64,000 bases of DNA, taken from NCBI GenBank assembly GCA_009676745.1, contig CP046062.1, positions 1,535,501 through 1,599,500 on the forward strand, read 5' to 3'. The stretch is from Leuconostoc mesenteroides subsp. mesenteroides. Lineage in GTDB: Bacteria > Bacillota > Bacilli > Lactobacillales > Lactobacillaceae. Below are positions 33,771-43,029 of this stretch, one piece after another. A model generated the notes under the pieces. That model made no database searches. It saw nothing but the letters and a program-made list of their open reading frames with translations, and was not told the origin of the DNA. The position numbers were made by a program, and so were the translations under genes. Every line of letters begins with the position of its first letter. Position 1 is the stretch's first letter.

Positions 33771-34649
33771 TTAGAAAAATTGTAAGCTATAGGTACCGTT
33801 AAATGTATCACCAGCAGCTAACACATTCGAACCAAATTTCTCTTTAAAGTTGCCTGTTGCATCTACCGTATCAGCCAGACCCCACCATGGTTCAAGCGCA
33901 ATAAATGGTGCTTGTTTACCAGCAGGTGTCCAAACACCAATAAATTGTGCGTTATCTAGTGTCATACGCAATCCATGCTGATTAGCCAAACGAGCCAACA
34001 AAAACGATGTTTTTTGTCGATTGAGTTTCAAAATAATCGCATCATCATGATAGTCTTCTTGACGCAAGCGTAGCGGAATACTAGCATTAAAGGGCGTAGG
34101 GTGGTTTGGATTAGAATACGGTCCGACTAGGCGCACACGATCATATATTTTTTCAGGTTCAATTGACAGATAGTAGTCTGAAAACTTTCCGCCATCAAGT
34201 GGTAAATTAAAAGCTGGATGCCCACCGACACTAAAGAATAAGGTTTCTTCCTTATCGGGATTATGTACAATATAAGCAATATGTAATGTGTCATCCTCTG
34301 TTAATTCATAACTGATATCTAATTGAAACTTAAAAGGATAAACACGTTGCGTTGACTCAGAATCAACAATACGAAAAACAGCTTTATTGTCGCTCTGTTC
34401 AACAACATCAAATAGCATGTTGCGTGCAAAACCATGTTGGTTCATATAATATGTCTCGCCTGCAACTCTAAATTGATCACCACGTAATCGACCCACGATA
34501 GGGAACAAATTTGAAGCATGTCGTCCCCAATATTTAGGGTCTGCAGTCCATATATACTCTAACTCAGCATTTTTATGCCAGACACTTGTCAATTCAGCGC
34601 CTTCTGGGTTAATTTTTACAATGAGGTGTTTATTTTCTAGCGTTATCAT
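33771..34649 (-). CDS. Aldose 1-epimerase family protein (LacX/YihR-like)
   Basis: A 292-residue beta-rich protein of the galactose mutarotase superfamily. Landmarks: GAELTSVWHK, RHASNLFPIVGRLRGD, the His of MNQHGFAR, FSVGGHPAFNLPL with the second His, and a C-terminal FIALEPWWGLAD with the likely catalytic Glu. It interconverts sugar anomers. The LacX-like group differs from classical GalM and its sugar is not known. Not in an operon with sugar genes here. Ribosome binding site weak. Confidence 0.82.
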   Translation of the reverse strand: MITLENKHLIVKINPEGAELTSVWHKNAELEYIWTADPKYWGRHASNLFPIVGRLRGDQFRVAGETYYMNQHGFARNMLFDVVEQSDNKAVFRIVDSESTQRVYPFKFQLDISYELTEDDTLHIAYIVHNPDKEETLFFSVGGHPAFNLPLDGGKFSDYYLSIEPEKIYDRVRLVGPYSNPNHPTPFNASIPLRLRQEDYHDDAIILKLNRQKTSFLLARLANQHGLRMTLDNAQFIGVWTPAGKQAPFIALEPWWGLADTVDATGNFKEKFGSNVLAAGDTFNGTYSLQFF

Positions 34650-34713
34650 AACTTTTATTTTACTATCTTTTCTTAGATTTGTGAAGCGTTTAATAAAGGA
34701 TTTTTGTAACCGT

Positions 34714-35616
34714 TTACTTATTGGCTCGCGGAAAGAAATTTTGATAATTTTTTTGTAAACTTTCTCGCGTCACGTGAGTATACATTTGCGTCGTTGACAA
34801 ATTAACATGGCCTAAAAGTTCCTGAACCGTTCTCATATCTGCCCCACGATTAATTAAATGTGTCGCAAAAGTATGACGCAACATGTGTGGATGAATTTTA
34901 CCGGTCAGTTCAGAATGTTTCATCATTTGGTTTAAAATGTAGGTAATACCTGCCGGTGTAATTGGTTCGCCACGATGGTTTACAAATACATATTCATGTT
35001 CTTGATTTACCGTTAATGATGCACGTAAATCTGTAATGTATTCTTTCATTATATTTTCAGCAAAATGCCCAAAAGGTACATAACGATCTTTATTTCCTTT
35101 ACCATGAATGAGCACCAAACGCTGTGAAAAATCTAGCTGGGATAATGTCAGTCCAGCAATTTCAGCTACTCTTATGCCAGTAGCATACAAAAATTCAAGT
35201 AAAGCCGCATTACGCTCCCATAAATAATTTTCATGATTGTAAGCCACCTCAAAAAGTTCATGCAGTTCATCTTCGTAAAAAAATTCTGGCAATTGATTCT
35301 GATGTTTCTTTAATGAGACACTATCAAATGGATTATCAATAGCAAAGTGATTAGTAATTAAAAATTGGTAAAACATGCGCAAACTGCTAATCTTTCTTGA
35401 AATCGTTGCACGTGCCAACTTTTTTTCATATAAATCATTCAAATAGACACGTACATCTAAAGCTTGAATGTCTTTAAATTTTGTAAATCCACCATTTTCA
35501 TGTAAATAGTTCTTAAATTCAGCTATATCTGTCAGATAAGCTTTCAGAGTTTGCGGTGAATATTGGCGTTCTGATTCTAAATAATCATGATAAAGTTGTT
35601 CTTCACGTGTTGTCAT
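34714..35616 (-). CDS. xerC: Tyrosine recombinase XerC
   Basis: A 300-residue site-specific recombinase. An N-terminal SAM-like DNA-binding domain (about 1-90) is followed by the catalytic domain with Arg in TGIRVAEIAG, Lys in HGKGNKDR, HMLRHTFATH, LLGHVNLSTTQ and Tyr in MYTHV. It resolves chromosome dimers at dif with a partner. The position among core genes and typical length favour the housekeeping enzyme, not the integrase of the upstream mobile region. Confidence 0.9.
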   Translation of the reverse strand: MTTREEQLYHDYLESERQYSPQTLKAYLTDIAEFKNYLHENGGFTKFKDIQALDVRVYLNDLYEKKLARATISRKISSLRMFYQFLITNHFAIDNPFDSVSLKKHQNQLPEFFYEDELHELFEVAYNHENYLWERNAALLEFLYATGIRVAEIAGLTLSQLDFSQRLVLIHGKGNKDRYVPFGHFAENIMKEYITDLRASLTVNQEHEYVFVNHRGEPITPAGITYILNQMMKHSELTGKIHPHMLRHTFATHLINRGADMRTVQELLGHVNLSTTQMYTHVTRESLQKNYQNFFPRANK

Positions 35617-35756
35617 ACCTTCATTATACTATCTATTGAAAAGATTAAGAACAATTAAATTTGTTTGCAATCATATAAACTCACCCAAATTTACCTTAAG
35701 ATGTCGTATAGTAAAGTTAAGACTTACAATTAACGTTGAAGATATGGAGATTAAAT

Positions 35757-36197
35757 ATGAAAGTACCAATATATAGCCCCATAGAGCAATTACGTGATCA
35801 CGTAATGAAATTACAAAACAAGGCAATGGTTAATATTGCTAATTTCCGAAAAAATGTCTTAAAAAATCGAGATGACCGACGTAAACGAATAGCTAAGTTA
35901 GCCAAAACACGTGAAATTTCTATTGTTCCTTATGAATCAACAGCCAGAGCCGTTGACACAAACAGCTTCGCCTATGCCTTAGAAGCCTCAATTACGGAGA
36001 GTGCAACACCGCAAAAAAAGCATTTTACCATTTCATATTATGTTAAAAACTTCTTCTATCACCCACTTCGTGTGTTATCTACTGTCATTATTCTAATTTT
36101 GTTAGTTTATATTGCGATTATGTTTTCTAAGGCCGTTTCCACAAATCAACATCCAATTACTGAAACACGGACACACCAATCTAAAAATACAAAATAA
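35757..36197 (+). CDS. Hypothetical single-pass membrane protein
   Basis: A 146-residue protein from the ATG at 35757, with GGAG 7 bases before; an in-frame TTG at 35736 lacks this. A basic helical N-terminal region (about 1-55, rich in Lys/Arg/Asn) and a mid polar region precede one membrane segment (about 108-130) and a short polar C-tail. No signal peptide, so most of the protein is cytoplasmic. Not recognised. Single gene between xerC and the UPF0210 gene, ending at a bidirectional terminator. Confidence 0.65.
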   Translation: MKVPIYSPIEQLRDHVMKLQNKAMVNIANFRKNVLKNRDDRRKRIAKLAKTREISIVPYESTARAVDTNSFAYALEASITESATPQKKHFTISYYVKNFFYHPLRVLSTVIILILLVYIAIMFSKAVSTNQHPITETRTHQSKNTK

Positions 36198-36201
36198 AAA
36201 A

Positions 36202-36231
36202 GTTGCGATGATTTTTATCGCAACTTTTTTA
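36202..36231. terminator. Bidirectional terminator between convergent genes
   Basis: GTTGCGAT (36202-36209) and ATCGCAAC (36217-36224) flank GATTTTT, with A and T runs on the two sides. Confidence 0.88.
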
Positions 36232-37575
36232 TTAGTTTTTAAACGAATGGATTGGTGCTGGAATGTGACCACCACGATTGATAAAGTCTGCACTTGACTT
36301 TTCTACAACTGGCATAACTGGAGCAGTACCTAACAAGCCCCCATAATCAACCATATCACCAACCTTTGTGCCCAAAGTCGGCAAAATACGGACAGCCGTA
36401 GTTTTATTATTTTGTACACCAATAGCAGCTTCATCAGCAATCATCGCACTAATTGTTGTTGCACTAGTATCTCCGGGAATAGCAATCATATCCAATCCAA
36501 CCGAACACACAGCAGTCATTGCTTCAAGCTTTGATAAAGTCAATGTGCCTGCTTTTGCTGCATCAATCATACCAGCATCCTCAGAAACTGGAATAAACGC
36601 ACCAGATAGACCTCCAACGCGTTGGGAAGCCATGACACCACCCTTTTTAACAGCATCATTCAATAGCATTAGTGCAGCTGTAGTTCCGTGCGTCCCCACT
36701 TGTTCAAGACCGATTTCTTCAAGTACTTCAGCCACAGAATCACCTCGTGCAGGTGTAGGCGCCAAACTCAAATCGACAATTCCAAATTCAACTCCAAGTC
36801 GTTCAGCCGCTAATGCACCAACCATTTGTCCAACACGCGTAATTTTGAAAGCTGTTTTTTTGACAGTTTCGGCAACTACTTGAATGGATTCGCCTTTTAC
36901 TTTTTCCAGTGCACGTTTTACAACGCCAGGGCCAGAAACACCAACGTTAATGACAACATCAGCTTCACTGACACCGTGAAAGGCGCCAGCCATGAAAGGA
37001 TTATCTTCGACAGCATTTGCAAAAATAACTAGCTTAGCATTAGCTGTATCAGATTTTTCAGAAATTCCTTTAACGGTTTCACCCATCAATTTAATTGCAT
37101 CAAGATTTATGCCTGCTTTAGTTGAACCAATATTAACACTCGACATCACTAAATCAGTTTCTGTTAGCGCACGCGGTAATGATTTGATTAATGCCAAATC
37201 CCCATTGGCAAAACCCTTTTGGACCAATGCTGAATAACCGCCAATGAAATCAACACCCACTGCTTTAGCTGCATCATCCAAGGCATGTGCGTAATAAAGC
37301 ATGTCATCCGGTGTTGCATGACCTGCAATCAAAGCAATTGGTGTTACACTGATACGTTTGTTTGTGATTGGAATACCGTATTCACGTTCAATTTGCTCAG
37401 CAACTTTTATCAAGTCTTTTGCATATGTTGTAACTTTTATATATATATTTTTTGCAGTTTGTTGTGGATCACCTGCGACTGTGTCGAGCAATGAAATACC
37501 CATTGTAACTGTACGGATATCAAGGTGTTCTTCCTCGACCATGTTGATTGTTTCTTGTATTTGCTTTGTTTCCAT
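36232..37575 (-). CDS. UPF0210 (DUF711, PFL-family) protein
   Basis: A 447-residue conserved protein. It has Gly-rich [12 protein letters not shown] near the start, [85 protein letters not shown] and [18 protein letters not shown]. The family is widespread in Firmicutes, has a glycyl-radical-like fold but no confirmed reaction. It follows the ACT-domain gene (UPF0237) as it does in many genomes, with a gap of about 50 bases. That pairing suggests a regulatory link, but the role is unknown. Confidence 0.88.
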   Translation of the reverse strand: METKQIQETINMVEEEHLDIRTVTMGISLLDTVAGDPQQTAKNIYIKVTTYAKDLIKVAEQIEREYGIPITNKRISVTPIALIAGHATPDDMLYYAHALDDAAKAVGVDFIGGYSALVQKGFANGDLALIKSLPRALTETDLVMSSVNIGSTKAGINLDAIKLMGETVKGISEKSDTANAKLVIFANAVEDNPFMAGAFHGVSEADVVINVGVSGPGVVKRALEKVKGESIQVVAETVKKTAFKITRVGQMVGALAAERLGVEFGIVDLSLAPTPARGDSVAEVLEEIGLEQVGTHGTTAALMLLNDAVKKGGVMASQRVGGLSGAFIPVSEDAGMIDAAKAGTLTLSKLEAMTAVCSVGLDMIAIPGDTSATTISAMIADEAAIGVQNNKTTAVRILPTLGTKVGDMVDYGGLLGTAPVMPVVEKSSADFINRGGHIPAPIHSFKN

Positions 37576-37627
37576 GACTTCTCCAGATGATTCTATTTGT
37601 AAGTTGTTAGCAGATTAGCTACAAATA

Positions 37628-37906
37628 TTAAACTCTACTCATCGCATCAAATATTTCTTCACGTTGTGTATGAATAGTGACACCTAAATTAGTTCCTAAC
37701 TTATTCAAATCATCTTGCAACACATTGAATTGCCCTTCTAATTCTTCTAAATTAATTAGCATACTCATCGTGAAAATATCCCCCATAATTGTTTGAGAAA
37801 CATCTAAAATGTTGATATTATGATCTGCTAACGTGTTAGCCACCCCAGCAATAATTCCCGGTTTATCTTTACCAACAACTGTTACAACTGCTTTACTCAT
37901 AGTCAT
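37628..37906 (-). CDS. UPF0237 ACT-domain protein
   Basis: A 92-residue protein that is almost entirely an ACT-type ligand-binding domain: VVTVVGKDKPGIIAGVANTLADHNINILDVSQTIMGDIFTM-like start (read in parts), then LEELEGQFNVLQDDLNKLG. GGAG lies 7 bases before the ATG. It resembles GcvR-like small regulators and is found next to UPF0210 genes. A small-molecule sensor acting on its neighbour is the usual guess; nothing here proves it. Confidence 0.88.
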   Translation of the reverse strand: MTMSKAVVTVVGKDKPGIIAGVANTLADHNINILDVSQTIMGDIFTMSMLINLEELEGQFNVLQDDLNKLGTNLGVTIHTQREEIFDAMSRV

Positions 37907-37969
37907 ACAAATTCTCCATTAAAATTTACTTACAATATTATACCAGATTATATAGCAAACTATCTCGCA

Positions 37970-38011
37970 AAAACGAATAATTAATAGGATAGATCTTTTT
38001 TTATTCGTTTT
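37970..38011 (-). terminator. Hairpin downstream of the deoxyribosyltransferase gene
   Basis: AAAACGAATAA (37970-37980) and TTATTCGTTTT (38001-38011) pair perfectly around a 20-base loop. The T run is short, so this is a modest terminator candidate. Confidence 0.45.
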
Positions 38012-38123
38012 ATTATCTATTCAATATACGTTTAAATCGCTGTTATCAAACGCTTGACAAATAACGTCTAAATAACATCACATCTTTTGTTCTGAAGAAA
38101 AACTTCCAGTGCACTCTTGAAAA

Positions 38124-38567
38124 CTAAAAGATTTCACCACTAAATTCAATCTTTGGCGTCGTATCAAAGTCATAAGTCTCCAAATCTGAGATATCCGTGA
38201 TGTAGGCTGTTAATGGCATTCCCATCATTAGATTTACTGCACCAGCTTTTTCTTTCACAACGATTACCGGAATGTTTTTAGCTACTGCATAACCAAATTC
38301 CCAAGCAGTTCCCGGATCTACTTCCTGCCCAACATAATCAATAACCGCTACCATGACATCAGCTTGTTTAATTGCCTCAACATCACCATTAAAGGTTGCT
38401 ACACGCCACTCTGGACCAAACATTTCAAATTCTTCATGTTGGTGTTTACGTGGTGAAAAAATTGAGCTTAATGTTTTATTGGCGGCTAAAGCTTTTTCAA
38501 CACGCTCAACACGATCGATTTGCTCTTTATCGAAGAATGGACTCGCAAGGTAAACATTTTTTGACAT
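38124..38567 (-). CDS. Nucleoside 2-deoxyribosyltransferase
   Basis: A 147-residue enzyme from the ATG at 38567 (GGAG 6 bases upstream; the in-frame TTG further up has no site). Landmarks: VYLASPFFDKEQ, the aromatic/acidic substrate region, QADVMVAVIDYVGQEVDPGTAWEFGYAVAKNIPVI with the nucleophile Glu in PGTAWEFGYA. It swaps the base on 2'-deoxynucleosides, part of purine/pyrimidine salvage in lactobacilli. Single gene. Confidence 0.9.
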   Translation of the reverse strand: MSKNVYLASPFFDKEQIDRVERVEKALAANKTLSSIFSPRKHQHEEFEMFGPEWRVATFNGDVEAIKQADVMVAVIDYVGQEVDPGTAWEFGYAVAKNIPVIVVKEKAGAVNLMMGMPLTAYITDISDLETYDFDTTPKIEFSGEIF

Positions 38568-38695
38568 TTTAAACTCCAATATTATTTAATGCTATTAGTA
38601 TAACACACCTTTTGGTAAGATTAATCGGCCTAAAGGTATAAAATTTCTAAATGAATAACGTTTCGCAAAATGATTGATTAGTAGTTCCTTGATAC

Positions 38696-38724
38696 TTGAA
38701 ACAGACAATTATTTTAGATATAAT
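38696..38724 (+). promoter_or_regulatory. Promoter of the 70-nt structured RNA / downstream membrane gene
   Basis: TTGAAA (38696-38701), 17-base spacer, TATAAT (38719-38724). Start expected near 38731, at the base of the hairpin RNA. Confidence 0.8.
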
Positions 38725-38730
38725 GATATT

Positions 38731-38799
38731 GCAAGCGCTTAGCTATAATGGTGATACCGTGCCGGGACACGCTTCATCAGTTAAGCGCTTTTTCTTTTT
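38731..38799 (+). ncRNA. Compact structured RNA ending in an intrinsic terminator
   Basis: The RNA begins at the predicted start and folds as one rod. AAGCGCTTA (38733-38741) pairs with TAAGCGCTT (38782-38790), TGAT with ATCA, and CGTG (38758-38761) with CACG (38768-38771) around CCGGGA; a T-rich tail follows. The outer stem is the terminator stem, so nearly the whole transcript is the structure. It ends 22 bases before the membrane gene at 38821. It may be a free small RNA or a short riboswitch/attenuator for that gene. No known riboswitch class was recognised. Confidence 0.55.
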
Positions 38800-38820
38800 C
38801 AAAATAAGGGGGCTAAGAGA

Positions 38821-39456
38821 ATGATATTTTTATTCATCATTTTGTTTTTGTTAAGTATATTGTTTGTCAGTTTTACGATACAAAATAAGCAGCGGTATGG
38901 GACATTGCTGGTACCACTTATATTCTCTATATTATGTATTAGTGGTACAATTTTTTCTGGTTTTCAATTACCAGCAGTAATACAAAAGATACAAAAGAAT
39001 AATATTGCCCAGGCAAATTCAAAAAATCCAATCAAGGCACAACAAGCTCATTCACAATCAAATTTGGAAAATGGCAATACGACTGTAATATCCGATGCTA
39101 CAATGAAACAACAGCAGGAACAACTCAAATTAAAAGAGCAAGAGCTCACTCAGAAACTGGACACAGCTTATAGCAAAATTGGCGACGTCACTTTTAATAC
39201 TGATACCAAAACTTTCCAGCTCAAACTCTACACTGATTCAGATTTATCAAAGTCGGTTGGTCAAATAGAGACAGACCCAAGTCTAGCAGAAGAAGCACAC
39301 TGGTCGAATTTCACTGATTCACTTTTAGAAACGTCAAAAAACATCAAAAAATCCTTTCAAACAGGATACACTTTTGAACTAATGGGTGTTAATGATAGTA
39401 ATAAGGTGTTGTTTGCGGCAAAAGATGGTACTGAAATCAGTTCTATCGCAAAATGA
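38821..39456 (+). CDS. Hypothetical membrane protein with extracytoplasmic coiled-coil region
   Basis: A 211-residue protein. Two membrane segments near the N-terminus (about 1-19 and 29-49) precede a Gln/Lys/Glu-rich coiled-coil stretch (about 60-120) and a C-terminal alpha/beta domain (FNTDTKTFQLKLYTDSDLS, ending AKDGTEISSI). Not recognised. AGGGGG lies about 9 bases before the ATG. It follows the structured RNA at 38731-38799 and may depend on read-through of it. It ends at a strong terminator. Confidence 0.65.
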   Translation: MIFLFIILFLLSILFVSFTIQNKQRYGTLLVPLIFSILCISGTIFSGFQLPAVIQKIQKNNIAQANSKNPIKAQQAHSQSNLENGNTTVISDATMKQQQEQLKLKEQELTQKLDTAYSKIGDVTFNTDTKTFQLKLYTDSDLSKSVGQIETDPSLAEEAHWSNFTDSLLETSKNIKKSFQTGYTFELMGVNDSNKVLFAAKDGTEISSIAK

Positions 39457-39486
39457 AGAGATGCACAGGCATCTCTTCATTTTTTA
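39455..39486. terminator. Bidirectional terminator
   Basis: GAAGAGATGC (39455-39464) and GCATCTCTTC (39469-39478) pair perfectly with loop ACAG, followed by ATTTTTT. It serves both the + strand membrane gene and mvaS. Confidence 0.92.
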
Positions 39487-40641
39487 TTTATATTGTCTTC
39501 CACCATTTTTCCAACCTAAAAATTGAAAACGATCTGAATCGGTATAGTCAGATACAACGTTCTCATGTGAATCAAGAAGTTGTGAATTAAATATTTGTTC
39601 GTATTGATCCACAGATACTTTTTTCCGATCAGCTAATTCATCTTTAGTGTCTTTTGCTGGGACATATTTAAAGAAATTTTCTTGTAATGTCATAGAATAA
39701 AGTTCGGCCTCAGCGCCTGAACCATAACTAAATATGGCTAACTGCTCTCCTGCAACTAAATCTTGTGCGTAACTTAATAATGATAACAAGCTTAAATATA
39801 CAGAGCCAGTGTACAAATTCCCTACTTCTCGACTAAACTTTTGACTTGCATTTAGGTTGTTTAATAAACGTTTTTGCGTTATTTCATCTGCCTCATCTAT
39901 AATTTGATCAAAAGCTTTTTTACCCATTTTGGTATATGGTAGATGGAAAGCAAAACCTGCAAAATCAGTGATTTTCCTACCAGATTGCTCCTTATATCGC
40001 TGCCATAGTATCAAAAACATTTCCTTATAGACATCTGTTGATAGATGGCCATCCACTATGGCTTCCGTTCTATCAATAGGTCGCCAAAAATCTGCGACAT
40101 CTCGGCTCATATAAACTGAATCAGAATTAATAGCTGCAATGTGTGGGCTTTCTGAAATAATCATGGCAACAGCTCCACCCCCTTGGGTCACTTCACCAGG
40201 TGTATTTAATCCGTATCTAGCAATGTCTGATGCGATAACTAAAACTCGTTTACCGGAATGATTTGCAACGTAATCTCGGGCCTGCATTAGTCCTAATGTT
40301 CCCGCATAGCAAGCTTGTTTAATCTCGATTGTTCGCGAAAATTCAGATAGATTAAGTAATTTTTGAACATATAACGCACTTGATTTCGAGTTATCGATGC
40401 CAGATTCAGTAGCAAAAATAATTAAATCAATCTGCTGACGATCATCATCATCAATAATTTTTACAGCTGCATTGGCACCCATTGTAACAACATCTTCATA
40501 ATTCGGTATCACCGATTGTTTATCTTGACCTATGCCAATAGTATACTTATTTGGATCTACACCACGGTGTCGAGCTAATTCTACCAAATCTAATACATAT
40601 TCAGTCGTGTAAAATGATAATTTATCAATTCCAATTGACAT
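39484..40641 (-). CDS. mvaS: Hydroxymethylglutaryl-CoA synthase
   Basis: A 385-residue thiolase-fold enzyme from the ATG at 40641 (MSIGIDKLSFYT), with AGGAG 9 bases upstream; 23 in-frame residues further up are not part of the family. It condenses acetyl-CoA and acetoacetyl-CoA in the mevalonate route to isoprenoids. Landmarks: ATESGIDNSKS with catalytic Glu, EIKQACYAGTLGLM with the nucleophile Cys, FHLPYTKMGKKA with the His, and YGSGAEAELYS. Single gene here. Confidence 0.94.
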   Translation of the reverse strand: MSIGIDKLSFYTTEYVLDLVELARHRGVDPNKYTIGIGQDKQSVIPNYEDVVTMGANAAVKIIDDDDRQQIDLIIFATESGIDNSKSSALYVQKLLNLSEFSRTIEIKQACYAGTLGLMQARDYVANHSGKRVLVIASDIARYGLNTPGEVTQGGGAVAMIISESPHIAAINSDSVYMSRDVADFWRPIDRTEAIVDGHLSTDVYKEMFLILWQRYKEQSGRKITDFAGFAFHLPYTKMGKKAFDQIIDEADEITQKRLLNNLNASQKFSREVGNLYTGSVYLSLLSLLSYAQDLVAGEQLAIFSYGSGAEAELYSMTLQENFFKYVPAKDTKDELADRKKVSVDQYEQIFNSQLLDSHENVVSDYTDSDRFQFLGWKNGGRQYK

Positions 40642-40757
40642 TCTATTGATCTCCTGTTTCGTTGTAGCAAATATCAAAAAAGAATTAATAAGTCGACACT
40701 TAAAATTCATAACATGCTACAAATTATGATTTTGCGTCAGCTCATTAATTCAATTGA

Positions 40758-42380
40758 TTAGTAAAGTTCATTTACTTTGTCCTGAATGCTATCATTATTA
40801 ATAAATTCATCATACGTCGTATCAACGCGATCAACAACTCCCTTTGGGGATACTTCAACAATATGATTTGCTGTAGTTGCTAAGAATTCATGATCGTGTG
40901 ATGTCATAATAATTGAACCCTTGAATGCAATTACCGCATCATTTAGGGATTGAATAGATTCCAAATCCAAATGATTGGTTGGGTCATCCATCAATAGCAC
41001 ATTAGCCTTGAGCAACATCATCTTCGCCAAAACAATACGGACTTTCTCGCCTCCTGATAATACATTAATCTGTTTTAAGGAATCATCACCACGGAACAGC
41101 ATTTGTCCAAGCATACCACGTAAACTTGTGTTATCTTTCTCATCTTCTTCGGCAAAATCGCGCAACCAATCCAAGATAGTTACATCTTGGTTATCGAAGT
41201 TATCATTCAAATCTTTAGCAATATATGACTGTGATGTTGTAACACCCCAAGAAACGGTACCTTCATCCGGTGCCATCGTACCTGCTATGATTTGCATCAA
41301 TGTAGTTGTTGCTAAATCTGAACGTGATAAAATAGCAATTTTATCGTTTGGTCGACCAATAAAAGAAATATTATCTAATACTTTTTCGCCGTCAATTGTT
41401 TTTGAAACATTTTCAACGCGAACCATATCATTCCCAAGTTCACGATTCATGGGGAAATTAATAAATGGGTATTTTCTTGATGAAGGTTTGATATCATCTA
41501 AAGTAATTTTATCTAATTGCTTTTTTCGTGCTGTAGCCTGTTTTGACTTTGAAGCATTGGCTGAAAATCGAGCTACGAAATCTTGCAATTGTTTAATTTG
41601 TTCTTCCTTCTTAGCATTTTGTTGAGAAGCTAAACGTTGAGCTAATTCAGATGATTCACGCCAAAAATCATAGTTTCCAACAAAGGGTGTTATTTTTCCA
41701 AAATCAACATCCAAAATATTAGTTGAAACGGCATTCAAAAAATGACGATCATGAGAAACAACAATCACTAAGTTCGGAAAATCAGCAAGAAAGTCTTCTA
41801 ACCAGTTAATTGTTTGTACATCTAACCCGTTAGTTGGCTCGTCTAAAATCAAAATGTCTGGATTACCGAACAATGCCTGTGCAAGCAGAACTTTCACCTT
41901 ATCATTTTCAGTTAGCTCACTCATTAAGGTATCGTAAAAATTATCATTAATACCAAGTTTGCTCAACAATTGACCCGCCTCAACTTCAGCATTCCAACCA
42001 TCTAGTTCTTCAAATTCTGCACCTAAATCAGCAACACGCACACCGTCTTCATCATTAAAGTCTGGCTTAGCATAGATAGCATTCATCTCAGTTTTAACTT
42101 CGTACAATCGCTTATGACCTTGAATCACTGTATCTAAAACCGTAAATTGATCAAACGCAAAGTGATCTTGTTGCAAGGATGACATTCTCTCGTTGTCACC
42201 GATTGAAATGGTTCCTTCAGTTGGTTGTAGCTCTCCTTGCAATAACTTCAAAAAAGTAGACTTACCAGCACCATTAGCACCAATAATACCATAAGTATTA
42301 CCGGGTGTTAATTTCAAGTTAACATCTTGATAAATCTTAGGGCCTGAGAAACTAAAACCCATATCTGAAACTGTAATCAA
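40758..42380 (-). CDS. ABC-F ATPase (YkpA/YbiT-type) with one degenerate ATP site
   Basis: A 540-residue soluble protein with two ABC domains and no membrane segment, as in ribosome-binding ABC-F factors. The start is a TTG at 42380 with GGAGG 8 bases before (MITVSDMGFSF). Domain 1: Walker A GANGAGKST, Walker B LILDEPTNGLD, but the signature reads LTENDK. Domain 2: signature LSGGEKVR is intact, the Walker A region reads LSRSDLATTT, and Walker B is LLMDDPTNHLD with Asp in place of the catalytic Glu. So one composite site looks whole and the other dead. The degenerate second Walker A is, from memory, shared by YkpA; the others seem further changes. It likely aids translation, not drug resistance. 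Confidence 0.88.
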   Translation of the reverse strand: MITVSDMGFSFSGPKIYQDVNLKLTPGNTYGIIGANGAGKSTFLKLLQGELQPTEGTISIGDNERMSSLQQDHFAFDQFTVLDTVIQGHKRLYEVKTEMNAIYAKPDFNDEDGVRVADLGAEFEELDGWNAEVEAGQLLSKLGINDNFYDTLMSELTENDKVKVLLAQALFGNPDILILDEPTNGLDVQTINWLEDFLADFPNLVIVVSHDRHFLNAVSTNILDVDFGKITPFVGNYDFWRESSELAQRLASQQNAKKEEQIKQLQDFVARFSANASKSKQATARKKQLDKITLDDIKPSSRKYPFINFPMNRELGNDMVRVENVSKTIDGEKVLDNISFIGRPNDKIAILSRSDLATTTLMQIIAGTMAPDEGTVSWGVTTSQSYIAKDLNDNFDNQDVTILDWLRDFAEEDEKDNTSLRGMLGQMLFRGDDSLKQINVLSGGEKVRIVLAKMMLLKANVLLMDDPTNHLDLESIQSLNDAVIAFKGSIIMTSHDHEFLATTANHIVEVSPKGVVDRVDTTYDEFINNDSIQDKVNELY

Positions 42381-42495
42381 TGTAAAATCCTCCAATTAAG
42401 TAATGTAAAATGATCTCCTCAGTATTTATTAATATATGTATACTTTGAATAACAATCATTAAACACAAATGTAAAATATCCTATACCAGTGTAAC

Positions 42496-42525
42496 AGAAA
42501 AAGTGCGAAATATCGCACTTTTTCT
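42496..42525. terminator. Terminator after the small membrane gene
   Basis: AGAAAAAGTGCGA (42496-42508) and TCGCACTTTTTCT (42513-42525) pair perfectly around AATA. It ends the minus-strand gene at 42553-42981. Confidence 0.88.
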
Positions 42526-42552
42526 AGTTATTACTAATACTATTTATACTTC

Positions 42553-42981
42553 TCAGTTACCATCAACTGAAACTTGTCCGCTATTCTTTGTCTCACTTTT
42601 TAAATCATGAAATCCATTTTCAACTGGAATTTGATTTTCATCTGGATCATCGCGTGTATCTCCGAAAAAGGTAAATAAACTCAGTACGATATACATTAGT
42701 CCAAAATAAAATCCATACTGATGAGATACCAAATGAAGTGATGCTGTTGAAATTCCTGAGAATACTGCAGGCAAAGCAAGTAAAATGAGAGGCGACAGTC
42801 CACGCTTACGCACACTATACCCAAGATATAAAGTATAAAGACCATTAATGACCAGATAAAACCAGATAACCTTGTGTAACCCACTCATGCTAAGTAACTT
42901 ACCGATAAATGGTAGTAGCAAACCAAGTAAAAACGCAGCAAGCCACTGATACCCGTAGTATTTTTTGAATATCTTCAGCAT
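42553..42981 (-). CDS. Hypothetical integral membrane protein
   Basis: A 142-residue protein with about four membrane segments (about 12-31, 37-55, 62-80, 86-106) and a polar acidic C-terminal tail of about 35 residues. No family recognised. It sits between the ABC-F gene and rsmE, in the direction of the rsmE-prmA group but separated by about 50 bases. A shadow of short amphipathic motifs (GYQWLAAFLLG, FFGDTRDDPDEN) gives no functional hint. Confidence 0.7.
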   Translation of the reverse strand: MLKIFKKYYGYQWLAAFLLGLLLPFIGKLLSMSGLHKVIWFYLVINGLYTLYLGYSVRKRGLSPLILLALPAVFSGISTASLHLVSHQYGFYFGLMYIVLSLFTFFGDTRDDPDENQIPVENGFHDLKSETKNSGQVSVDGN

Positions 42982-43029
42982 TATTTCACCACCTATAGTT
43001 ATCTCATTTATTTATTATATTATAACGAA

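Noticed and set aside
34714..35616. Taking the tyrosine recombinase as the integrase of the mobile region.
   Set aside because: Its sequence layout is that of housekeeping XerC and it lies about 20 kb from the transfer genes, beyond the conserved aro and trp operons.
38731..38799. Assignment of the hairpin RNA to preQ1, fluoride, ZTP, guanidine or manganese riboswitch classes.
   Set aside because: The conserved sequence elements of these classes were looked for by eye and not found.
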